A DNA stretch of 64,000 nt, taken from the NCBI RefSeq assembly GCF_901709675.1, contig NC_051090.1, forward strand, positions 7,023,842-7,087,841, read 5' to 3'. The notes under the pieces were generated by a model that ran no database searches, was not told where the DNA came from, and worked only from the letters and a program-made list of their open reading frames with translations. Origin of the DNA: Syngnathus acus (lineage: Eukaryota; Chordata; Actinopteri; Syngnathiformes; Syngnathidae). Each line of letters begins with the position of its first letter. The first letter of the stretch is position 1. Below, one piece after another: positions 49,201-61,200 of the stretch. A program made the position numbers and the translations under genes.

Positions 49201-52200
49201 TACTAGATCACTCCTTAAAGTTCTTGTCGACTAATTGCTTTGCATAGAGACACAAAGACATACACCATGAAAATGCAACAATAGTAAATGCTAATCTCCA
49301 TGTAGAGATAGTTGGGGTGCTTACAACTTTTAATTGGTGTTTGTATGAAACTTGTGCACAAAAGAACTCCCCAGACTAATATGGACAAACTTCTCTCCTC
49401 ATTTTCCAGATGTTTAGCTAGAGGGAATGACCAGTACTATTTTTTTTTTTCCCCCAGACAGCCATGGAGACTAATAGGTCCTGCACCACATACTGTAGAG
49501 AGAAACTGCAGCATCTGTCAACATCTCAATATTGTCCAAATCAGAACTGATGTTGAGAATGGAAATGTCTGCATGTGGGTCTTTTGCTGACCTTCAAACA
49601 GTCACAACACTGTAAACATCACTCTGACAGCAGGCAAACCGACATATACAAACGTATTTACATTACCAGGGGACAAAAAAGAAAGGGGTGGGGGAGCAAA
49701 AAAAAAAAATGGAGGGTCCAGCAAAAGTAGTTCTGTCATCCCTGGCAACGCACCTCATTTAGTTGTTTATTTGGAACTGCTTATTTCACCTACTGCTACT
49801 GTCAAAGAGCCAAAACCAGCTCAGATTCACAGCGAGTTTAAATTAACTAGCATAAATAGACTGCAGCTTGGGGAGCCATACCTCTGAGCAATTATAACCA
49901 CACATAAAGACAATTAGAGTTTTACTGATGTTTTTTTTCCCCCCCGCTCCATTTATTTTCTTTAACAAAAAAAGCTTCACTGGGAAAAACACAGCCTACC
50001 ACATTAATACTACCCACTCATTATAATGTAGCCGTTGGATTATTCTTGCTATGATCACATTTAATTAAGCTTGATACGCTTTGGAATGACTCACTGTTTT
50101 CGGAAAAGGTCAATATTCAATTATTAATAGCCTAACCTGCAGTCACATTCAATTAAACATAGCCAAACAAACTTTCAGTCAGTCAATAAACATGGAGCAC
50201 AACAACCCTTTGTTAATTGCATCACAATTTGCGTACGAGACATCCTGCAAAATGAAACTTTTGTTCTAATACAGCACAAAGTGAAATTACCCGTGCTGGC
50301 TTAGCAAATTTGCAGCACAAAAAATAATCATATTGTAATTTTCCAAGCACCAAAAGCTTGCTTTTCAAATGTGCATAAAACTAATTGTCAAGATTCACAA
50401 TATTAGGTGTCATGTAAAAACAGCCACCCATTTAATTAAAATTCCACATGCAAATACAGCCCTGAGGGCACCAACACAGCAAATGTCAAGTTTCCTTGCT
50501 GCCAAACACACAATGCTAGACACCAATGCTGCTTACCTTTCCTCCAGGACACAATTGGCTTGTAGCTTCCAAATTATGAAGCGCCGATTCAGCCTTGGAG
50601 CGTCCAAAGCATTGGAAAGATACTGATGGAAAAAAAATGATTAGCATTTATATGGTTTAGGAAGAGAGAGGAGCAATGTTGGGTACTTGTTTGGGGCACA
50701 TCCAGCGGCTCTGATAAAGCCGAGCCCGTTTGGCAACTAGTGTGTGCATAATACGTGTCGTTAAAAGCTGATTGGAGATTGACGAATATTGACTTTTACA
50801 ACTTAAAAAATACCCAGAGACTGTTATTTATATTTTTGTGAATTTCAGGAGTAAAGATTTACATTTGAACCTCAGTTTCTCTTTAACTTTCTTCATTTAA
50901 GAGTGATTGGATTAATTTCCCTTCCATGTTGCTTTTATATTAATTGCTAAAATCTCCTCTTGACATTTTCTTCTACTTAATTCTTTTTATACAACAAAGT
51001 TTGAGGTCAAACAGTAGTGAACTGTGATTAAAGGTTTTCATTACTTTTCTTGCAACAATGTAACTATATTAAACTCTTGTATTATTCAACAGAATTTTCC
51101 TTAAAGGCAAGATTCTGTTTGTGGTAAACTACTCATTCATCAGAATCAATAAAAAAAAAATTCAACCTGAATAAATTAATATGAGTGCAAAAATGGCTTT
51201 GAATAAAATATTCATATTGTATTAGCGTTGAATACCAGTTCCTGTAAAAAAAATCATCAAAATGTTCCACAACAATTTACGATAAATTAATTACTTTCCG
51301 CTTCTTGTCACAGCAGTTGATTCTTTAGCCTGTTTTTGTTTTGTCCTTCCAGTTGGTGAGTGAGCAACAAGAAAGTCGCCCGCTACTGAGTCCATCCATT
51401 GACGATTTTCTCTGCGAGACCAAGTGTGATGGGCTTTCTCGCCCAGTGACTTCCAACACAGCAGGTACAACACACAAAATTCATTTTTATTTATTTTTGG
51501 GAAAAAAAATAATAAAACAACACTTATCAGGGCTGTCCAAATGAAATTAACCAACAAATATTTAAATGTGTCATGTATAAAATATATATTTTTTAAAAAG
51601 CAGCAACTTAAAAGTAGCTCCTGTCGGGAATACTTTTTTTTTCTAATATCAATAGTCCACATAGAATGGACAGTAGATTGTAAAGTATTTTTTCATGGAT
51701 TTAAAAAGGCACCAAACTGTTTTCTATCCTATTATGCAAAACTGGCATCCTCCCACAGTTTTGATATGTGCCAGTGGAGTGGATTTAGGTGTGATCCTTT
51801 GTCAACCTGTCACGCAAAGTGATGGACTGAAGAAGCAGTGAATAATGCTGAGCAGGAGTAAGCAAGCGAAGAAAAAGCAATGCAGAATTTTAATGACAAG
51901 CTCAGATATATGTATGCAAATCCACAAGCGGATCTTTTGCGCGTTTCTTTTTTTCCTTTTATAGATGCTGGAGAAATTTCAAGTTTAGCTTCATGGGTCA
52001 CTGATTACGTAGTGGTTCATGAAGCTGACTGTCATGCATCGTTCAAGTTAGTGTCTGCGCTCGATCCAGATTGCAGTCAGCTCTTTGCTCAGTCGGCCAC
52101 ACAAAAATTGGCTTCATCCTTAACTGCAAGCACGAGCAAGAGATAGATGGATGGACAGTCATCTTGTCCTGGGAGGAGGCAATGTCATGTAAACAAAGCT

Positions 52201-55200
52201 CCTCAATGCTGTGCATGTCTGTTTCCTTAAAGTGATTTATTCAAGAGAAGCTTCTCATCACCCTTCATCCTCTCTCCATGATACTCACCCTCATATATTT
52301 TGTCCTCTTGTCAGCACTTTCCTGCTTCAGTTGTCATGCGTATGTGGTATTAGCGTAAGAGCAGACCATAATTCAATAAAACTAAATTCATTATGTCAAG
52401 ACTTGTATTGCTGTTTGACAAAACAAATAGTTGTCATCGTTCTCTATTGGCTTTAGTTCAGTTCATTTCTGGGTAGTCAGGAGGTCTGTGCATACTTTTG
52501 TCTGGGCTTGGGGTGGAAATTCAAAGCAGGGATGCCCAGACACATTTGCATGCCTGAAACCTTGCAGCTTGTGAAAGTCTGTCTCTCATAATACAAGCGA
52601 GAACAAATCTAAATAAAAAAGCAAATTTATGCTCGTCTAATTAAACCAGCTGCCATATTTTCCAAAAGAATTCCAAGGAGAAAAAAAAAGGAAATAAAGA
52701 AACCTAATTTTTGTAAATCAACTTTTTAAAATCAATAAATATGTAGTCATACTACCACATAACACATTTTATTTAATGTACCGTATTTTCCGGACTATAA
52801 GGCGCACCGGACTATAAGGCGCACCGGACTATAAGGCACACCTTCAATGAATGGCCCATTTAAAAACTTTGTCCTTATATAAGGCGCACTGGACTATAAG
52901 GCGCACCATTAATGCATCATGTCAGATTTTTAATCCAAATCATTCTCCATTTTATCTTTTTTATTTCAATTTCAGATGGAACAAATTACTTTGTAATCAG
53001 AAAATAATGATCCATAGTCTTTTTGATTCATGATTCATAGTCTTCAGCGGGACTGATGATTGATTTCATGACACAATGTTTCGGGCCAGTTTAAATTTAG
53101 GAATTTGGTCTTTATATAAGGCGCACCGGATTATAAGGCGCACTGTCGGCTTTTGAGAAAATTTTAGGTTTTTTGGTGCGCCTTATAGTCTGGAAAATAT
53201 GGTATTATTTTAACCACAAAACATCCTTCCAAGCAGCTTTAAAAAATCGCATGTATAGATAAAACCTCCCAATCTGAGCCATTGTCTTGCCAGTCTCATT
53301 AATGTAAACTCAACCATGTCAAAACATTTTGAATGCCTTTTTGTTTCTTTTTGATACTAAAACCTCTTTAGGAAAGCTCTTTCCTTGAGTGCACCCTACC
53401 CTCCCATATTTGTAATTGCGCTTGTCATCTAAATAGCACAAGTCACGGGCGACAAGCTCTGATTACGCTTAGATTTCAGTCAACAAACGCTCTCAGCTGG
53501 TTATCATGAAACAGCAGTACGCCAATTATCTCGTCATTTTTCTACAGCTTTGAGCTCTCCTTACATGGGGCAAAGAATCACAGAGTGGCTCACGATTTTG
53601 ACTGAGGTTCTACAAATGTGAGTTTTAATAGTTACCACCCAGTGTATAGAAAAATTAGCGGCAATCAGGAGAAACCATTAAGAGTGTGTGTGAATGGCAC
53701 TGATGAAACAAAACAGTAGGCTATAGCTATTAAGAAAATTGTAAAAGAAATTAAAAACTACCACTGTGTGATTTTTATGTCTTTTTATGTCGGGTATTGG
53801 CGATTATTTTTTATTAAACCGCAACATGTCTAATCGTGTTTGAAAAGGTTGCAGTAAATTTAAAAGAGAAAGAAGACAAGACAAGGAATCACACACTGAT
53901 GTTGTTGGCCTTCTATCCTGAGGTCATAAAATGCATCATAAAAGTCCATTCAGTAGAAAGATGCTCCTCTTTATCGGCCACACATATATATTTGGATTTT
54001 TTTTTTTAAAAAGCCCCATATATTAGATGCTGAATCACCCACATTTTTTTCAGACCAACATAGTCTTTCATCTGAAACAAATTATTCAAATGAAAAATAT
54101 TATTAGCAAAAAAAAAAGGAATTTAATGGGTGAGAGAATTTGTTTTTACTAAAAGGTTTCCTCAAATGACATTAAAATGTGTCTGTTGATAATAAGATAC
54201 ATGACTGTGATTTATTTTGCAACTGTTTTAATGGCCAATTTACTTGCTATCATGGGAAAATATGAAATTAAAATTGCTTTTCTTGTTTTTTTCACCCCAT
54301 CTGGGCATCACACTCCAATTGAAGCCAGGTTTTGAAATGATAAAACTGCCAAACAAATTTAGATTTACACAGCGTGAAAGCTCCAATAAAAAGTGCTGTC
54401 TTGGCAGTTCTCTCATCAACATTGGACCTACTGGATCTCAGCGAGCCAAGCGAGCAGAGAAACAACAAAGACAAGAAGAGTCCTCGTTCATCCCGTAGCG
54501 ACAAGCAAAAAAGCCCGCACAGGAAAAAAAACGCAGAGACAGAGCTGATCCAGGTGGAGCTGGAACAGAGCATGCGGACAACAGAGAGAGCGTCACTGGA
54601 CTCCGGTATGGACACTGTGCAAATATTATGAAGAAACTGTCAAAACACTTTCAGTGGAATGGAATGTTCATTGGGAACTAATTAGGCTGTATGCTAAACA
54701 GCAGTGAAGTGAATAATTCATGGCACCAAGTATTTCCCTGATGTTTCAAAAAAGAAAATGTCTGAACTGCCAATAGATGTTATTTTTAGAGCATGCTCAG
54801 TACTAATTGTCAGTTTTTCCACTTTGTTTAACCTTTCAGACCCTTAGTCGTTTGAGAGTCCAAAAATACATTATTTCAAACAACAACTTTATTTTAGACA
54901 CCTCCTATGCCAATTCGTTAATGCTTATCTTTGAGTGCAGCTATCACTGGTTCACCGTTGGATAAATGGGAAGAGTTGAACCCCAACCCTGAGAGAAACG
55001 GTAACAGAAAGTGGAAATTGGAGAGACGGCGTTCATCAAAAAACTCTTCAAATGAATTTCTATGGTAAGCACTGTCCTGCGCAGATACATATCACGTCAT
55101 GTGTCAAAATAGTGTAGGCAGTGTTCAGAATTCTTAGGCAAGTCGGAGTCTGTCTTCCTTTTCTGTGGTGTTCCGCAGGGGTCAATTTAAGGGCCCATCT

Positions 55201-58200
55201 TCTTTGCGCCTCACATGCTCTTTTTCAGAGAGGACATCAGCAAATCATACCACAATTAATTCCTAAGGTTGCCATCAATTTAGGGTCATTTTCTAAAAAT
55301 ATGCACCACATCTTAAGAAATCTTGGGCTCATATTGGATCAGGCCTTGCCATGGTTAATACATTGTTTTACTGTTCCAGACTTGCTCTTCAGCTGTCTCA
55401 ACAAAATTTCATTAGACTGTCTTCAATTTGTTCAGGACTTTGCTGCACATCCCTTCCGTTCTGTTGTCCTTGAACAGGCGTCCTTTTCATTTTAGGACTC
55501 AGTATAAAATATTGTCACTTAAATGTGGATCTGTTGTCTATTTATATGCGTATTATATAATATTGTATATGTTTATATTTCTTCAGAATGAGTGTTGTAC
55601 AGATTTAGTATAATGTCCAATAAAAACTTGGATTGTTAGTGCTAATTTCCGTCTCTTTTCCAGGTCCATTGACTCTAAAACCCAATTAGAGCCATTGAAT
55701 AAAAACTGCGTGGAAGCAAACACCAAAGCAGAACCCGAGTCTGCCCTTGCATCTCAAGTAAGTGCTCCGTCTGTGTGATTACAAATTGGGAGTAATCACC
55801 TTTATTGTATACACTCTGCATTTGATGTCGATATTATTTAAAAGTGATACAGGAAATATTACATTAACATACCCTGGAACAAACCACTTTTGCATGTTAA
55901 CCCTTCAAGTTTGTGTGTGATTGTTTTGCCGTCATTTGTCCTAACACCTACAATTCTTCCATTTCAGCTCAACAGGCAGTATATTAGTGGAAGACATGTA
56001 AGCCTCCCTATGCATCCTTTCATTTCATATGGGAAGACTTAAACATTTGCACCGCCAAAACAGCATTGCACCATGTTATGAAATTTGACTTGCAAAATGA
56101 GTGGCTTGACTTGAAGCTGACAGGTGGTGCTTTTGGTCTTTGGTAGTGCTACATGGTCCAAATGTGAAGCGCTTTCTTGCTGGCTGGATGTCTACAGGTC
56201 TGCGTTGGGGGTCTTATTTCTGATGCCATAATTGGATTAATAGCCTATGAATTATTGAGTCGTCTTACTCTGAGCGCATTAGTGTTGATCTCACTGAGCT
56301 AGCTAAACATATGTCACCTTTTCACCACCCCTATTAATAATTGATTTAGTATTAAAGATAGGATGGATGGAAGTTATTCGTAGACAAACATTCCAAATAT
56401 TTGGGCTCAAAAGTTGCACAGTTCACAGACAGGAGCAGTCTCCTGCTATTTTGTAGGTATCCAAAATATTCATACAAGCTGCATGCAAAAACTGAAGATT
56501 TGTTTTGTGTGTAGTTTGCAAAACAAGTCTATGGAAAAATCAACCCCCAGAATAATCAAGTGTTTTCCAGGATGATGAAGAGCCATTTCATCCATAAATT
56601 AGTTGCCCTCGATATGGAAACAAATGTGTTTATTGGTTTTTGGGGTGAATTTTCCTCGACTATGTGAACGTACTGTACAGAAAATGAGTTTCAAAAAGAA
56701 ACATAAAAGGCAATTTTAAATCTACTTATCCATCCATCAATACTGAGATTATGCTACCCATTCAAGGGGACATCACTCACTCCACATGGGTCCGTTAGTT
56801 CTTCAGTGTCTGGAATAGATTTGATGACCTAATGTTTTATTATGTTGAGTCTATATAGTCATTGCAATAAATCACACTCCTTAATGTGAAATCGTTTAAC
56901 CTACCCTGGACTAATGTATAGAGATATAACCGAAATTTTGCTGAGCGGGTCTGTTTTAAATTTAGTCACAGGATGTTTGAAGTTACACCTGTGCGGCCGT
57001 CAGCATATTGTGAGGTGTTGGATTGCATGTGCAGGTGCACAAAAGTGGACAGCGGGGCGGGGCGGGGTTGAACCCCAGAAAGGTTGGCTGAGTATAGCAT
57101 GGCGAGGGTTGGGCTGAGATGCTGACACGAGTGATTGAGCTAAAGCATGTCAGAAGCTTTGTTGAGGAGGAGATATTCACTCGTCCCTGAGAAAGCAGAG
57201 AAGGCTGACCCCTGCACACTCTCCCTGCCTGTCTCCTTCTGGCTGATTGTGTGTGTGTGTGCATAATGGGCTATATGTGGATGATTAATGAACTGCGTTT
57301 CTGCATATACGTCTATCCTGTCCAATGAATTGTGCGTTTGTGTGCGTGACAGGCTCGTCTAACCAAGGATCAGCGGTGGGGCAGCGCCCTCCTTTCCAGA
57401 CATCAGTCTCTAGAAGAAGAGTTTGAGCGAGCCAAGGCTGCCGTGGAGGTAGGCAGATTGTCGCTCAGCCTTGGGGGAGGTACAGAAAGTACTTCTATGT
57501 CTAATGGAGTCACATAGTCAAATCCAAACATGCTATCAAGGTATGTAAAAGATGTGGGAGGAAGCCAGAGTAATACCACGCAAGCACGGTAAGATGTCCG
57601 GAATCGAACCCAAACCTCAGAACTGTGAGGCAGATGTGCAAACCACTTCGCAAAACATAAATTAATTTACATCAAATCTGCTCATGTCACTTATGTGTGT
57701 GCACATTGAGTTTGACTTTTGCCATTTTTAGTTCAAGGTCATGTCGATTCAATCTGAGTCGTACAAATTCTTTTCAGGATTTTTCGAATTCCTTCTGGAA
57801 CTAAAAGCCTCTTTTTTCTTGAACCAAAGACTACATGTTGTTTTATACTGTGCTGATGAATAATAGAGCAAGGACAGCAAAAATGGTCAGAAAGTGTGAG
57901 GAGCAGTAGAAGAGCGCCGCATTCGCCCACTTGGGGGATTCCATCCTAAAATTAGCCCTGATGTCACAGGTTGTGTAAGCCGTAAGCCCTCAAAATATTT
58001 GTCTTGGGATCAGCTGCAGGGCAGGTTAGCGAAGAGATTTGGAGATAGACGTGCTTCAGAGCACGACTCATCGATCAGTAACATAACCTCCCGGTTTGGA
58101 ATGAGCCCAGTCTTCCATTGAGGATGAATTTTCATGCCGGTGGTCAGCCATTTAAGGTTCATATTTCATCAATATCCACAATCAGATCATCTCTGTTACT

Positions 58201-61200
58201 GTATATACACAATAGGGACACAACTAGCGTAACACCAAGAGGATGTCAATCCGGCATGGAGGCTTTTTGCCATTCCATTTGATAAAGTAGACAAAAAAAG
58301 TGGAACCCTCAGAGGGAGTCGACGTGAAAGCGGCCCCAAATTTCATCCATTTTGCTAAATTGCCACTGATGATAGTAAATGTAGCCTTTTACGGCTCTAC
58401 AGATAAGAGGATGAAATGAGAAATGGAAAAACGGCTTTAAAGGAATATGATGGCTGGGTGATGAAACATTTTCTCGGTGGGTTAGTGACTCTTCATGCGA
58501 CATTAGGACAGTTTCAATTACTTTGGCCATATGGTATTGTTATGCTTCACTTGGATAATGCAGAATAAATTGGGACTTGTTTTGCTTGTGATGAATAAGA
58601 AATAGGACTCCCTGAGTGGAAATAAAACATAGACTCGTTTTTCTGCAGCATGGCATTTCCTTGATTAAAACAACAGCAGGATGTGCGCACTCTATTATTA
58701 CCTATTATCTTCTGCAACATCAGCCCGATGCCTTCTTGTTTTTATCAGATGCTGAGCGAGTTGTTTGTTAGATTTTGCTCTCAATCCACATATAAATGGG
58801 GAGAAATAATGCAGTTACCCTCTTAACTGGCTTCTTTCAATTTAGGTTAAAACAGTTCAATGTGAGCAAAGTTTTGGTCAAAATGATTGGCAACAATTTG
58901 GTGGTTAGTTTTTGTGCAAACAGAAAATAGTGCGCTCTCAAATGTTAATGGCTTTAACCCCCCCTAAAAAGTTTTGGGAAATTTAATATATAATAAAAGT
59001 TCCTTCTATTCTGGTGGAATGACTCTTAGATTATTATCTCTGGATAACTAAAAGCAATTGGACTGCACCACCAATTACAGCCTGCAAGACAGTTAAATCT
59101 GTCTGAGAGATGGATGTGATATTCCTAATTTATATTGCACGGCTGAAAATTTATCCTGCAGTAATTTGTAGACTAATTCATAGTACAATTATGTTCAAAG
59201 AGTCATATATTCCTGATGCTACGTATCAGTCTTGTATTTGTAAATTCATGCATTTTCTACAGCACATATTGTGCAAGCTGGAACTCAAGGCCCATGTAGA
59301 AAACCACTGACACTCACATGCCACACTAATTTAGAGTCTTTAATTAACCTAACATACGTCACTTGAAGTTATTTTTATTGTATTTATTTGCAATGGCTGC
59401 ATCTCACTCCAATCAATCAATTCTAGCTGTAAATCAAATTGAACATCAATCTTTGCTGACAAAGAGCCTGACGGAAGTTGCTGCCCTAGTAACTTGCCTT
59501 TTATTTAAGCCGACAGAACAAAAAAAAACTGCATGTGCTGAACTATGTGTTATCACAGACATTCACATCATGGGTAATTGCATTCTAGCAAAATACAAGC
59601 GGGGCACTATGTCCGATAAATGTGTGTTATTCCATTATCGGGTCGCCGGCTTTCTATTTTGGTCCGGCTGAGCAAGGACTGGCCGGGCAGAGCTGTCGGG
59701 GGGCTTGTTAGCATTGAAAGGCCAAGGCGGACTGGCTCTGGAAACGCTGGGGGTGAGGTTTCTTGTGTCACTGATAAGTAATTAAACTTTCGGTGATGTA
59801 GGGTCAAGATGGCTAACCCCTTTCATTTATTTTCTAAAAGTATACTCGTCTAGCTTATACAGCCTTTAATGTCTACTGCTCATATGTACACTATGCTTCT
59901 TATTTTATCTGAAATTCATAATCATCATTTACAACTATTCCCTCATGTGCAATCCTGAATGACTGCTTGTAAATTACCCTTGAGGCAAACATTTGTTTGG
60001 CTTTGCATAAGCTCTCTACACGTTGACATCGTCAGCATTGGAGTTGTCAACATGCATTTATGTCATGGTCCATTCATTTTTATATCGAGCATGCATCCTG
60101 CTGTTCATTCTTAAGTAACATTTGTATTCATAACAGCTCTCTTCAATACTACATGGGTTGTAAATTACCTCGCCTTGTTTCACATAATTAAACTGGCAAG
60201 CCCAGAATTATTTAATTTTTTTAAAAATTAGGGGAAAAAAAAAACCACTCCTCTCTGTGTAATATTTTAGAAGCATTTGTTGGAGTGTGGTGATGGATAA
60301 TCTATACATCAGATGGCGTTTCTTTCTTAAGCAGAATTTGTGTAAACGAGAGGTGGTGGGTTTGATTCCCGGCCAGTGTCCAGATAACCCGGACATAGCC
60401 CATCCCAATTAGAAAATAGCTAGGTAGACTCAGGAAAGGGTAAAAAACTGTTGGATCAAAATCTTGCTGAGTCAAATCCTTAACCCAATGCATTGGGTAT
60501 AAATAACCCAACATTGGCTTGATCATTTTGGATTGGAAAACCTCACCACAACAAACCGATTTTAGGGATGTGCAAAAAATAAAAAGGATGGAAGCATGTC
60601 AGACATTTCAGCAAGATACTTGAGAATTGTTTTAATTTGTAGAGAATTGAGATGTGCGATATTCGCACGGTGTGGCTCCAATCAGATCACATTTGATATG
60701 TGATATGTGAAAAGAGCCCTCAGGAAGTGGCAACCATGACAATCACCTTGAGGCAATTTGGCTTGGAGTGTCAGCAGCCGCCAATTCCCTGCCGTGGCTT
60801 GCTCGTCAGGAGCCACAATGGCCTCGGTGTCATTCGGCAGCCTCTGAAGAGAGGAGATGAGAAGACCTATGACACGTGCTCCTTCAATGTGGATCTCGAC
60901 CGTGATTCCGTCTAGATTGTTAGTAGACACAGTCACAGACATGAAAGAAAGGACTTTGGCCCCATCTTTCATCTCGTGTGTTTCTGACAATGGATGAGCC
61001 CATAAGTGAGACGCAGACGATTGTTCCACTCGGATTGGCATCATTCATTCCAGCTTGGCCAAGAATCATGGACAGTGTGATGAATGGAGTGCCCACATAA
61101 ACTAAAAGACACGAACATGCTCTGTAGAAGAAGCAAGTGAACACGTCTTACATATTTCATCCATCGCAACCTTTCGGTATTTGGTCAGAGAAAGTGAAAC

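Larger units (their letters stand above)
44434..51352 (+). other. pex5l intron 1, right part
   Basis: No exon is recognised. It contains a (CA)n tract at 46170-46202, a perfect inverted repeat at 48371-48408, a TCAAGTCAAGTCTATTTG repeat fragment at about 48109-48126, and an ATTA-rich block at about 49730-50640 that could be regulatory. The minus frame at 46315-46866 (183 codons) has no recognisable domain. Confidence 0.4.

Noticed and set aside
57545-57650. tRNA gene suggested by GAATCGAACCC
   Set aside because: No cloverleaf with matching acceptor and anticodon arms can be drawn. The context matches a dispersed fish repeat.
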